Assembly (NCBI GenBank): GCA_945910005.1
Contig: OX246747.1
Location: forward strand, 2,526,254 to 2,590,253
Reading direction: 5' to 3'
Source: Isoperla grammatica
Lineage: Eukaryota; Arthropoda; Insecta; Plecoptera; Perlodidae
Length of the DNA stretch: 64,000 nucleotides
Shown piece after piece: positions 31,090 to 40,492 of this stretch. How positions within the stretch are numbered: position 1 is the stretch's first letter; each line of letters begins with the position of its first letter. The notes under the pieces were generated by a model that searched no databases, was not told the DNA's origin, and saw only the letters and a program-made list of their open reading frames with translations. The position numbers and the translations under genes were made by a program.

Positions 31090-32947
31090 CACAGTCCAGT
31101 AATGCATCGGGGGTCTGCGTGGCCCTGGATACTCCCAGAGCGCCTTCTGGGGTCTGCGTGGCCCTGGAGTCTCCCAGACCACCTTCTGGGGTCTGCGTGG
31201 CCCTGGATACTCCCAGACCACCTTCTGGGGTCTTCGTGGCCCTGGATACTCCCAGACCACCTTCTGGGGTCTACGTGGCCCTGGATACTCCCAGACCACC
31301 TTCTGGGGTCTGCGTGGCCCTGGATACTCCCAGAGCACCTTCTGGGGTCTGCGTGGCCCTGGAGTCTCCCAGACCACCTTCTGGGGTCTGCGTGGCCCTG
31401 GATACTCCCAGAGCACCTTCTGAGGTCTGCGTGGCCCTGGATACTCCCAGAGCACCTTCTGGGGTCTGCGTGGCCCTGGATACTCCCAGACCACCTTCTG
31501 GGGTCTGCGTGGCCCTGGATACTCCCAGACCACCTTCTGGGGTCTGCGTGGCCCTTGATACTCCCAGACCACCTTCTGGGGTCTGCGTGGCCCTGGATAC
31601 TCCCAGACCACCTTCTGGGGTCTGCGTGGCCCTGGAGTCTCCCAGAGCACCTTCTGGGGCCTGCGTGGCCCTGGATACTAGACTCCCAGACCACCTTCTG
31701 GGGTTTGCGTGGCCCTGGATACTCCCAGAGCACCTTCTGGGGTCTGCGTGGCCCTGGAGTCTCCCAGAGCACCTTCTGGGGTCTGCGTGGCCCTGGATAC
31801 TATACTCCCAGACCACCTTCTGGGGTTTGCGTGGCCCTGGATACTCCCAGAGCACCTTCTGGGGTCTGCGTGGCCCTGGAGTCTCCCAGAGCACCTTCTG
31901 GGGTCTGCGTGGCCCTGGATACTCCCAGACCACCTTTTGGGGTCTGCGTGGCCCTGGACACTCCCAGACCACCTTCTGGGGTCTGCGTGGCCCTGGATAC
32001 TCCCAGACCACCTTCTGGGGTCTGCGTGGCCCTGGATACTCCCAGAGCACCTTCTGGGGTCTGCGTGGCCCTGGATACTCCCAGACCACCTTCTGGGGTC
32101 TGCAAGGCCCTGGATACTCCCAGACCACCTTCTGGGGTCTGCGAGGCCCTGGAGTCTCCCAGAGCACCTTCTGGGGTTTGCGTGGCCCTATAGTCTTCCA
32201 GAGCACCTTCTGGGGTCTGCGTGGCCCTGGATACTCCCAGAGCACCTTCTGGGGTCTGCGTTGCCCTGGAGTCTCCCAGAGCACCTTCTGGGGTCTGCGT
32301 GGCCCTATAGTCTTCCAGAGCACCTTCTGGGGTCTGCGTGGCCCTGGATACTCCCAGAGCACCTTCTGGGGTCTGCGTGGCCCTGGAGTCTCCCAGAGCA
32401 CCTTCTGGGGTCTGCGTGGCCCTATAGTCTCCCAGAGCACCTTCTGAGGTCTGCGTGGCCCTGGATACTCCCAGACCACCTTCTGGGGTCTGCGTGGCCC
32501 TGGATACTCCCAGACCACCTTCTGGGGTCTGCGTTGCCCTGGAGTCTCCCAGAGCACCTTCTGGGGTCTGCGTGGCCCTGGAGTCTACCAGAGCACCTTC
32601 TGGGGTCTGCGTGGCCCCGGATACTCCCAGACCACCTTCTGGGGTCTGCGTGGTCCTGGAGTCTCCCAGACCACCTTCTGGGGTCTGCGTGGCCCTGGAG
32701 TCTCCCAGAGCACCTTGATGGGTCTGCGTGGCCCTGGAGTCTCCCAGAGCACCTTCTGGGGTCTGCGTGGCCATGGAGTCTCCCAGAGCACCTTCTGGGG
32801 TCTGCGTGGCCCTGGAGTCTCCCAGAGCACCTTCTGGGGTCTGCGTGGCCCTGGATACTCCCAGAGCACCTTCTGGGGTCTGCGTGGATTTGGTGGCTTG
32901 CTGGCTGCCCAACTCGTTGAAAAATTTTCACTTCTTCTCGGAACATC
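31090..32947 (-). CDS. Putative long exon made mostly of 39-bp (13-residue) repeats, interrupted
   Basis: On the minus strand an acceptor-like caaaatctgcag at 32,948 opens a frame DVPRRSENFSTSWAASKPPN, which passes into repeats of PRRPQKVLWEYPG. The 3' end reads PRRPPMHYWTV before a strong donor gtaagt at 31,089. The same frame is used on entry and exit and joins in phase with exons at 33,102 and 30,911. Within the array, however, one TAG near 32,585 and two 5-bp insertions (about 31,677 and about 31,798) break that frame. Alternatives are that the array is intronic, that the gene is decaying, or that the assembly collapsed the repeats. Function unknown. Confidence 0.35.
31111..32888. repeat. 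39-bp minisatellite, about 45 copies, open in all six frames
   Basis: The unit is ggggtctgcgtggccctgga followed by tactcccagaccaccttct, with alternating variants (gagtctcccagagcacc, atagtcttcc). 39 is a multiple of three and the consensus has no stop in any of the six frames. This explains the long overlapping open frames on both strands. Two units carry 5-bp insertions. Confidence 0.95.
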
Positions 32948-33101
32948 CTGCAGATTTTGACAAGGAAGAGCCAGAACAAAGTAGAAAAATGAAAGTGTAC
33001 AATTTCGCATTCGTCAGACTGCAATTTAGAAAGAGAAGGCAATTATTAATGTCCATGGAAACAATTTGAAAAACACATCCAAATAAATCATTTGTACTCA
33101 C

Positions 33102-33388
33102 ACTCATGCCAGAGTTCCTGGCATCGTCACCTCCCACTCCCCTAGCGACTGGATCGAGATCAACTATCGCCGGCTCCCTGTCGTCGTCTGCAAGGCCTTC
33201 CACGGCTTCAAACTCAACCCGTTCCGACTCGCCCTCTAACCGAAAAGACGGCGACAGGGCCTCGAGGTCAGCGAACAATAGATCAAGATCTATTTGGTTG
33301 CTGTCTAATGTTATCGGGAGACTTACGTCGATGTCATCTATGGAAAGATCCCCAAACACGGGATCGATGTTATCGAACTGAAAGGTAG
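33102..33388 (-). CDS. Putative acidic exon of the minisatellite gene
   Basis: The minus strand has ttctatttacag before the exon and gtgagtacaa after it. The 287-nt exon is fully open and encodes an acidic segment: PVFGDLSIDDIDVSLPITLD, QIDLDLLFADLEALSPSF and ADDDREPAIVDLDPVARG. There is no recognised domain; the acidic and hydrophobic pattern recalls activation-domain-like regions, which is only a resemblance. It ends in phase 0, matching the frame of the repeat exon. A possible CCAAT box (gaccaatcagaac, minus) lies about 90 bp upstream. Confidence 0.5.
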
Positions 33389-33554
33389 CTGTAAATAGAA
33401 AAGATTAATAAGTACAACGCAATAGTACTACTAACATGGCGCCTTCTCGTACATCTTGCGTGAAGACAGTTCTGATTGGTCGACCATTGCTGTACGATCG
33501 AAGAAGGTTCGAGTTGTGCTCACTCTCAGCGCTGCCTGTAGCTGTGTGTGCACA
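33389..33554. promoter_or_regulatory. Possible promoter or intron of the minus-strand gene
   Basis: Contains a CCAAT-box-like gaccaatcag (minus strand, about 33,473-33,483) and caagatgtacg. No TATA box was seen. Weak evidence. Confidence 0.2.
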
Positions 33555-34320
33555 AGTGTAGAAATCAACGTTTTAATGTCCAGGTTTGAAATCAACGTTT
33601 TATGTCCTGGTTATAGATAAACCACTCAGTTTAGTTACGTAGCCGGGGAACACTTAGGACCTTTTAAAGTGTCCTCTTTATTGCCAGTGACAATGCTGTA
33701 GTTTAGTAGGGACCCCGCTGCCCTGGTTGGTTCAGCCCTAGGCTGGTGACGCCTACCCCGTCTCTTGTCTAATATCTGTGTTACTGTCACACAACTTCTT
33801 GGTATGGATATCATCAACAAGGTCCGGGTGTAGAGGATAGTCACTGTCTATAGTAGGGGCCCCGAGGCCCTGGTTGGTTAGAAGTCAGCGTTTAAATGTT
33901 CAGGTTATATTAAACTAAACTAATAAGTTATTTAGTTTGGGAACACTTAGTACTTTTTGAAGTGTCTACTTTACTGTCAGTGACAATGTTGAATGCGAAT
34001 TTAAGTTCCTGTGGGTAGCACGATGAATAATTGTGTGTGTTTTTGGTGTACAAGTGTAGAAATCAACGTTTAAATGTCTAGGTTATAGATAAACTTATCA
34101 GTTTGGCTACGTAGCCGGGGAACACTTAGGGCCTATTGAAATGTCAAGTTTATTGCCAGTGACAATGGTGAACGCTTATTTATATTCCTGTGGGTTAAAA
34201 GAAGGCTCAATTCGTTTTTTTGGGTGTACAAATGTAGAAATCAACGTTCTAACGTCTAGGTTTGTAATCAACGTTTAAATGTCCTGGTTATAGATAAACT
34301 TATTAGTTTGGCTTGGTAGC
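33555..34320 (+). repeat. Tandem repeat, units of roughly 150-190 bp, about four copies
   Basis: Each unit has gtagaaatcaacgttt, ggttatagataaactta, ggggaacacttagg, attgccagtgacaatg and a ttcctgtgggt end. One unit carries an extra segment (33,700-33,885) with gccctggttggttcagccct, also found at 39.55 kb. A single unit lies at 27.0 kb. Confidence 0.85.
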
Positions 34321-34380
34321 CCTGCCCAGGGACTGCCACCTAATCGTGGTGGGCAGGTTTGCGTGCTTTGTTGATCCCAA
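34321..34380 (+). mobile_element. SINE family B, left part (split by the copia element)
   Basis: cctgcccagggactgccacc to gctttgttgatcccaa. The rest of the same SINE continues at 39,122 after the copia element. Confidence 0.95.
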
Positions 34381-34648
34381 TGTTGAGGATGAGTTTGTGG
34401 TTATTTTTAGGTTGATATAGAAGTCTTCCAGTGGATATAAACTAGACTTTATTATAATTAAACACAGAAAGATCACTTAGCATGTAACTACATTTTTAGG
34501 CCACTGCACAGCACAGCCACCACAACTTCTATAGCAGTGTTACCTCACAGACACACTAAAATAAACTAATCGATATATCGTTGTTGTTGTTGCTGTTGTT
34601 GTTGTTACTGTCACATTATTTTTCTATGATCATTACAGTTTCTCAACA
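34381..34648 (-). repeat. Copia 3' LTR
   Basis: 268 bp, TGTTGAG...CTCAACA. It contains a (gtt)n stretch and an AATAAA-like element on neither strand at an obvious site. Downstream LTR in the sense of the element. Confidence 0.95.
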
Positions 34649-34659
34649 CCTTCTCCTAA
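34649..34659 (-). promoter_or_regulatory. Copia polypurine tract
   Basis: The minus strand reads TTAGGAGAAGG directly before the 3' LTR, the expected primer site for plus-strand DNA synthesis. Confidence 0.75.
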
Positions 34660-34736
34660 TGATTATAAACAATAAATTTCACTTAGAATTCTCATATTGA
34701 GCTACTCTACTACATACTACTTTATGATCATTTATC

Positions 34737-37700
34737 TTATTTTACAAGTGCATTTTTGTGTTTCAGGAATTTAACGTTATTCAATGCTTTAGTGAGAATA
34801 TCTGCAATTATTTGTTCACTACACAAGTAATCAATTTTAAGCAATCCCTCTTTTACCTTTTCATTTATGAAGTGGAACCTTACATCGATATGTTTGCTTC
34901 TGCGATTGAATTGTCCATTTTTAATTATGGTCATAGCACTTTGATTGTCCATTTTTAAAGTAATACTCACTTCACTACTCACAAGTTCATTCAATAGAGC
35001 TTTTATAAACAACAACTCTTTAACACAGTCTGCTGCGGCTATGTACTCAGCCTCAGTACTGGAGAGGGCAACGATTGGCTGTTTTCTTGAGCACCAACTT
35101 ATCGGTCCACCACAGAAGTATATTACGAACCCTGTTGTACTCTTTCTGGTAACCGTGTCTCCAGCAAAGTCCGAGTCGCTATACCCTATCACTTTTAAAG
35201 ATCCATCACTTTCTTCGGTTTGTCTTTTGTAGACAATACCATCACCTTTTGTTGAACCCAAGTATCTCATGATGCGTTTTACATTTTTAATGTCCATTGT
35301 TGATGGGTTTTCCATAGTTCGGCTGCTGTAACTTACGGAATATGCAATATCTGGTCTCGTTTTGTTCGATAAGTATAGTAGGCTTCCAACAGCTTCACGA
35401 TATGGAAACTTGTCTTCCCTTTTCTTCTGTTCTTCATTCCTATCATAATGTATCATTGGTGTTACTGCTGACTTCGCATTCTCCATTCCAAATTTTTCTA
35501 GAACTGAATTCACATAAGGTTTTTGTTGAAGTTTCATCCAGTCTGATTCTCTAGTAATTTTTATTCCTAAGAATGTGTCTACCTTGTCGAACTTGTTCAT
35601 TTCAAACTTCTCTTCTAACTTCTTCAGCAAATTGTTTATTTCGGTTTTATCTTTTCCAACTATTAATCCATCATCCACGTAAATGGCTAAGAACAATGTA
35701 CCCTCTTCATTTCTGAAGATACACTGCTCAACATTTAATGGATGCATTCCTTGGCTTTTTAGGAAAGATGTGAAATGTTCGTTCCATCTAAGCGGGGCTT
35801 GTTTCAGGCCGTATAGTGCCTTTTTTAGATGGCATATTTTATTTTCCTTTTGTTCATAACCTTCAGGAATAGACATATAAACTTCATCATGCAGATCCCC
35901 ATAAAGAAATGCGGTTTTGATGTCGAAATTTTCAATTATGTAATTCTTTTCCACTGACAGGGCTAACAGCAAGCGCAATGACGTCACATTTACGACTGGG
36001 CTAAAAACCTCTTCATAGTCTAGTCCCTTTTCTTGTTGGAATCCCCTAGCAACTAGTCTTGCTTTGTGTCTATCATTATCTTTTGTTCTAAATACCCATT
36101 TGCTTGTCAGTATCTTCTTTCCGTTTGTTTCACTGATGTCTGCATATTCCCAAGTGTCGTTCTTGCTCAGTGACATCTTTTCATCTTCTATCGCTGCTTT
36201 CCATTTTTCTTTTACTGGTCCTGATATGGCCTCTTTATAGGTTAACATCACATAATCTTTGTATTGTTCTGGAATTCTTATCTGTCTTCCTCTTCTGTCT
36301 ACTTGTTGATCTCCGAGTCCTTCTCCTAATCTTGGCATGTGGTTTTCATCTTCTTCGGTTTCGTCTTCTTCACTCGAAGTTAGGTTTTCACTTGACTGAT
36401 CACCGTCATCACTTTGTTCTTGCTCCACGGCTTCATTTTGTATACTTTCATCGTTTTCTTCGGTATTGTGTTCTTCAATTCTTAATTTTCTTGAACTCTG
36501 CGTCACATCTTGATTTTTCGGTTTTTTAAATATCACATCTCTGTATACCACAATTTCTTGTTTTTCTTCGTTCCACAATCTGTAGCCATTAAGTGTATAG
36601 CCAACAAAAATATACTTTTTGCTTCGTTCATCCAGTTTTTTTAAATGACCCAGTACTTTTGCGTATGCTTCACTGCCGAAAATTTGAAGATTTGATACAT
36701 CTGGTTTCTTACCGGTCCACATTTCACTTGGTGTTTTCGACAATTTTTCCGTTGGACTTCGATTCAGTATGTAAGCTGCCACTCTTATGGCTTCACCCCA
36801 AAATATCTTGCTTAATCCTGAGTCGAAAATTAACGATCGGGCCTTTTCCAGCAACGTGCGATTAAGTCTTTCAGCTTTACCGTTTAACTGTGGAGTGTAT
36901 GGTACCGTTGTGTCCATTACAATGCCTTTTTTCTTACACCACGTTTTAAGTTCGTTGTTAACAAATTCTCCACCATTGTCACTTCTCATTTTTGACACCC
37001 TTAAATTCATGTATGCCTCCATTTCTTCTACATATTCTTTTAAGTATTCTTGTGCTTCATTCTTGTTCTTCAATAGATATACCACTGTATAATGAGTAAA
37101 ATCATCGAGCACTGTTAGAACATATTTCTTGTTATCCCATGTTGGTGGATCAATTGGTCCAGCTATATCTGTATGTATAATCTCAAGTGGTCTTGTTGCT
37201 CTACTTCTTTCACTTTTGAAAGGAAGTCTTACTTGTTTTGCTTTAAGGCATATTTCACAGATTGCTTCAAGACAGTCACAATCTTTTTTGCTTACATCCA
37301 GTCCAGTAGTCATTTCATTTTCAATCAACTTTTTCATGTTTTTCACACTCAAATGTCCTAGTTTTCTATGCCAGTCACTAACTTTTTCTTCTTTACTCAT
37401 GGCAAGCATGCTTTCTTCATTTTTTACCAGGTTCAGTAAATAAAGCCCATTCTCGTTTTTCTCACCTTCTAACACTGTTTTGTTGTTCTTCTTTATGTAT
37501 ACTTTGTTCTTCTCAAAAGTAACGTGACCATCGTTTTCTGTTATGGCTTTTACTGACAATAGATTTTTACTGAGATCAGGCACATACAAAACATCTTCCA
37601 AAACACAAACGTTGGTTTCTACAGTTCCCTTACCTTGTGCTTTCATCCCTGTATGTTTTCTAGCCACACAGATGTCAACTGTTGTTTCTTGGATGTTACT

Positions 37701-38795
37701 CAATAAGTCGATATTATTCACCATGTGTGACGTTGAGCCAGAATCCACTACAAACATGTTTTTCTCTAGATCTTGTCTCGCTTCTGTTGTCAAAAACGTT
37801 ACTTTCCCTTCTCTCTTGGATGGTTCTTTATTTTGAGCTTCTTGACGTTTTCTAAAATAGCAGTCTTTTTCTTCGTGGTTATTTTTCTTACAAATTTGAC
37901 AAATCATACCTTTGTTATTACTTGAATCATTTTTCGTACTACAGTTTCTTGCAAAATGGCCTGTTTTTCCACAACTGTAACATTTTACTGTTTTACCTGT
38001 TCCAGCACCTTCTCCCGTTCTGCAAAATTTACTCACATGTCCCGGTTTTTTGCATTTATAGCACACTTTTCCTGATGCACTAAACGCCAATGACTTTTCA
38101 CTCTCGAAGTTTTTTTCCATTGCTTCTTCCGAAATCAACCTTGAGGTTAAGTTTGTTATGGTACGGTCCCTAGCTGGTGTCGACTCCCATGCTGTTCGGA
38201 AGTGACGATACGATTCAGGCAAGGTGCTCAAGATTTTGGACATGAGCATCTCGTCATCTACTGTTTGATTCAACGCTCTTAGTCTGTATGCTAAATTTTC
38301 CAATTTGCTAATATGTAAAGAAATGTCACTGCCTTTTTCAAAACAGAAGTTAAAAAACTCTTGCAACAGAGCACACTTTTGTTGCTCGCTATCTTTTTGA
38401 TAAATGCCGCACAACTTGCTGTACATCTCAGCTGATGTTGCACAATTCATGATGTGCATCATGATCTTTTTATCAATAGAGGTTATTATGACTTTTTGTG
38501 CCTTTGCGTCCTTTTTCTTCCATAGTTTTATGTCTTCTTCTCTAGTGCAGTCTTCCAGCTTTTGTTCACTATTTATTATTTCAAATAAGCCATAGGCTTT
38601 GAAAAGAATTTTTATTTGAAAGTTCCAAACTTGGAAACTTTCCGAGTTTGTTAGTTTTTCAATCTGAGCCGTTTCTTCCATTGATATGGCTCCCGCACCC
38701 GGCTCCATTTTTAGGCCTACCTTGATTTTACTGACGCCACAATGCCCACGCCACGCCAACACGCATTGCTTTCTGCATCGGCACAAACACAACAC
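34737..38795 (-). CDS. Copia Gag-Pol polyprotein
   Basis: One 1352-codon frame without stops. Gag has QVWNFQIKILFKAYGLFE near residue 55 and three zinc knuckles (CYKCKKPGHVSKFC, CYSCGKTGHFARNC, CQICKKNNHEEKDC; about 245-315). Then comes protease (FVVDSGSTSHMVNN, about 350), integrase HHCC (HRKLGHLS with CEICLKAKQ) and its core (HTDIAGP, MRSDNGGEF, PQLNGKAERLNRTLLEKARS). Reverse transcriptase has ARLVARGFQQEKG, ENFDIKTAFLYGDL and YVDDGLIVG, and RNase H has GYSDSDFAGD, ALSSTEAEYIA and MDNQSAM. The domain order integrase before RT is diagnostic for Ty1/copia. A Met at residue 30 (MEPGAGAIS, codon at 38,706-38,708) is the likelier start, since the preceding residues are Cys/Arg-rich and unlike Gag. 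Confidence 0.95.
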   Translation of the reverse strand: MLCLCRCRKQCVLAWRGHCGVSKIKVGLKMEPGAGAISMEETAQIEKLTNSESFQVWNFQIKILFKAYGLFEIINSEQKLEDCTREEDIKLWKKKDAKAQKVIITSIDKKIMMHIMNCATSAEMYSKLCGIYQKDSEQQKCALLQEFFNFCFEKGSDISLHISKLENLAYRLRALNQTVDDEMLMSKILSTLPESYRHFRTAWESTPARDRTITNLTSRLISEEAMEKNFESEKSLAFSASGKVCYKCKKPGHVSKFCRTGEGAGTGKTVKCYSCGKTGHFARNCSTKNDSSNNKGMICQICKKNNHEEKDCYFRKRQEAQNKEPSKREGKVTFLTTEARQDLEKNMFVVDSGSTSHMVNNIDLLSNIQETTVDICVARKHTGMKAQGKGTVETNVCVLEDVLYVPDLSKNLLSVKAITENDGHVTFEKNKVYIKKNNKTVLEGEKNENGLYLLNLVKNEESMLAMSKEEKVSDWHRKLGHLSVKNMKKLIENEMTTGLDVSKKDCDCLEAICEICLKAKQVRLPFKSERSRATRPLEIIHTDIAGPIDPPTWDNKKYVLTVLDDFTHYTVVYLLKNKNEAQEYLKEYVEEMEAYMNLRVSKMRSDNGGEFVNNELKTWCKKKGIVMDTTVPYTPQLNGKAERLNRTLLEKARSLIFDSGLSKIFWGEAIRVAAYILNRSPTEKLSKTPSEMWTGKKPDVSNLQIFGSEAYAKVLGHLKKLDERSKKYIFVGYTLNGYRLWNEEKQEIVVYRDVIFKKPKNQDVTQSSRKLRIEEHNTEENDESIQNEAVEQEQSDDGDQSSENLTSSEEDETEEDENHMPRLGEGLGDQQVDRRGRQIRIPEQYKDYVMLTYKEAISGPVKEKWKAAIEDEKMSLSKNDTWEYADISETNGKKILTSKWVFRTKDNDRHKARLVARGFQQEKGLDYEEVFSPVVNVTSLRLLLALSVEKNYIIENFDIKTAFLYGDLHDEVYMSIPEGYEQKENKICHLKKALYGLKQAPLRWNEHFTSFLKSQGMHPLNVEQCIFRNEEGTLFLAIYVDDGLIVGKDKTEINNLLKKLEEKFEMNKFDKVDTFLGIKITRESDWMKLQQKPYVNSVLEKFGMENAKSAVTPMIHYDRNEEQKKREDKFPYREAVGSLLYLSNKTRPDIAYSVSYSSRTMENPSTMDIKNVKRIMRYLGSTKGDGIVYKRQTEESDGSLKVIGYSDSDFAGDTVTRKSTTGFVIYFCGGPISWCSRKQPIVALSSTEAEYIAAADCVKELLFIKALLNELVSSEVSITLKMDNQSAMTIIKNGQFNRRSKHIDVRFHFINEKVKEGLLKIDYLCSEQIIADILTKALNNVKFLKHKNALVK

Positions 38796-38838
38796 TTTTT
38801 TAACGTTTTTTACTTTTACTTTTTATGCCACAGAATAT

Positions 38839-38853
38839 CCTGGGCCCATAACC
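38839..38853 (-). promoter_or_regulatory. Copia primer-binding site, matches the anticodon region of initiator tRNA-Met
   Basis: Directly after the 5' LTR the minus strand reads GGTTATGGGCCCAGG. This is complementary to the anticodon-stem region of initiator tRNA-Met (ctgggcccataacc). Drosophila copia is known to prime from such an internal tRNA-iMet fragment, so the same half-tRNA priming is inferred. Confidence 0.85.
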
Positions 38854-39121
38854 TGTTGAGGATGAGTTTGTGGTTATTTTTAGGTTGATATAGAAGTCTT
38901 CCAGTGGATATAAACTAGACTTTATTATAATTAAACACAGAAAGATCACTTAGCATGTAACTACATTTTTAGGCCACTGCACAGCACAGCCACCACAACT
39001 TCTATAGCAGTGTTACCTCACAGACACACTAAAATAAACTAATCGATATATCGTTGTTGTTGTTGCTGTTGTTGTTGTTACTGTCACATTATTTTTCTAT
39101 GATCATTACAGTTTCTCAACA
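38854..39121 (-). repeat. Copia 5' LTR
   Basis: 268 bp, no difference from the other LTR found by eye. Confidence 0.95.
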
Positions 39122-39440
39122 CCCAAGAGCTATGCCGGCGGAAGCGTATAATTCTGGTAGGGCCACCCAAGCCGGACTGGTCGAGGAGGAGGTCAGACGA
39201 AGTGCAGTCCACACCCCAATCCCCTTTCCCCCCCACTGTCCCATTGAATATTTCTCCTCCCACTTGGCCCTGCCCTACTTGCTGGACTCCCGTATGACGA
39301 CTCACGCGACGTGCAATGGATCTGATTCGGATGTGGCTTTATTCTTCATTATCATCTTTCTCATCTTCATTATCACCCGCTCATCGTCTCGACTAGCCAT
39401 CGTTGCATAAATGTGAGACGTTGAGCCCCATTAATCAATC
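39122..39440 (+). mobile_element. SINE family B, right part (type-1 tail)
   Basis: Continues from cccaagagctatgccggcgg through the body to gagacgttgagccccattaa with atcaatca. It is the other half of the SINE at 34,321. Confidence 0.95.
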
Positions 39441-39539
39441 ATGCAATAAAACAATAAGTAACGAGTTACATTATCTTGGTGGCGCAAAATGATTTAACTG
39501 GTTGAAGCGCCCTTAAACCCAACAAACTTAAACCCAATT

Positions 39540-39668
39540 AACTCAATTCGGTTGTAGAGGATTGTCATTGCCTATAGTAGGGGCCCCGAGGCCCTGGTTG
39601 GTTCAGCATTAGGCTGGTGACGCCTACCCCGTCTCCTGTCTAATATCTGTGTTACTGTCAACTTGTTC
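39540..39668 (+). repeat. Second copy of the extra segment of the 33.7-kb repeat
   Basis: gttgtagaggattgtcattg, gccctggttggttcagcatt and ctggtgacgcctaccccgtc match 33,700-33,885. It ends at the Penelope-like element, which appears to have inserted here. Confidence 0.85.
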
Positions 39669-39745
39669 TTGAACACTCACGTAGGCTTTCGCGGCCTGAG
39701 TCAATCACTAAACTTGGCTTTCGGGTATAGCCGCGTCGATTATTG

Positions 39746-39796
39746 CTTAAAAGCTGACGTTTCGGGCAGGTTACACTACCCATCTTCAGAGCTAAG
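39746..39796 (-). ncRNA. Hammerhead ribozyme (type I arrangement) of the Penelope-like element
   Basis: Minus strand in order: stem I strand CTTAGCT, core CTGAAGA (CUGANGA), stem II GGGTAG/CTGCCC with loop TGTAAC, core GAAA, very short stem III ACGT, cleavage triplet GTC, then stem I strand AGCTTTTAAG. AGCT/AGCT and CTT/AAG pair with a TTTT bulge. All conserved core positions are present. Predicted cleavage lies between 39,756 and 39,755. Hammerheads are known in Penelope-like elements, where a tiny self-complementary stem III suggests action as dimers. Activity was not tested. Confidence 0.8.
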
Positions 39797-39922
39797 ACCT
39801 GAAGAAGTCACAGAATAAAACCTGCTCGGTCCAGCTTCACTCTGCGCCTGCAACAAGCCCTATTGTTTCCCGCGTATCGTTCTCCTCCGTGAGCCACCCC
39901 GCGCCTGTTCTACTGGTTCGAC

Positions 39923-40492
39923 TCAGTCGTTATCTCCTGACGTCATCTCCGATAGCGCTCGCCGTGTTTCCCGCGCGTTGTTGATGCGATGTATAGTCGG
40001 TCTCCAAATGCGGCTCAACTTCAGTCCATCGTCCCGATTGAAATTATTTGGGTGCTTTTCAATTTTAATTGCTTCCCGGACCAGACGGGACCGATAGTGC
40101 GTTGTTATATCTAAAGCTCTAGTCTCTTCGAAATTAATGCGATGACCTTCATTGAAACTATGTTCTGCTATTGCCGACTTATCTATGTGGCCCAATTTTG
40201 TGTGGCTAACGTGTTCTTTCAATCTCGTTGAAATTGAACGCCCTGTCTGGCCTATGTACACTTTATCGCACGCGCCACAAGGAATCTGGTACACACCCGA
40301 CGTGTTCAGAGGCGGAAGTTTATCTTTGGCTTGATTTAGCATTGTTGATATCTTCCTGTCCGCTGAAAAAATTGTTTTTATCTGGTATTTACGTAACAAC
40401 CTCCCAATACGGTCTGTTACATTTTCCACATAGTCAGCTCCTCGTCCTTCGACCTCCGACGGTTTTGAGGTCTTTGACACATTATTCTCGCG
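39923..40492 (-). pseudogene. Penelope-like element: GIY-YIG endonuclease domain
   Basis: The frame contains GVYQIPCGACDKVYIGQTGR, the GIY-YIG core with a Cys pair, then STRLKEHVSH, AIAEHSFNEGH and REAIKIEKHPNNFNRDDG. The conserved Arg and Glu of the nuclease family are present (R in TGRSISTR, E in REAIKIE). It is in the same frame as the segment to 40,797 but separated from it by one stop codon near 40,493. In an intact element this is the C-terminal part of a single protein that nicks target DNA. Confidence 0.9.

Larger units (their letters stand above)
34376..39126 (-). mobile_element. Ty1/copia LTR retrotransposon, structurally complete
   Basis: Two 268-bp LTRs (34,381-34,648 and 38,854-39,121) begin TGTTGAG and end CTCAACA. 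By eye they are identical along their length. The 5-bp target duplication CCCAA flanks the element (34,376-34,380 and 39,122-39,126). The primer-binding site, polypurine tract and a single uninterrupted gag-pol frame are all present. It lies inside a family B SINE. Identical LTRs and an open frame mean recent insertion and possible activity. Confidence 0.97.

Noticed and set aside
31080..32920. Several open frames of 200-450 codons on both strands
   Set aside because: All are readings of the 39-bp minisatellite, whose unit has no stop in any frame. Only the minus frame with flanking splice signals is kept as a tentative exon.
34583..34611. Regulatory meaning of the (GTT)n run in the copia LTR
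   Set aside because: It is identical in both LTRs but is simple repeat DNA, with nothing to show a role.
38400..38600. Plus-strand frames across the copia element
   Set aside because: They are antisense shadows of the gag-pol frame.
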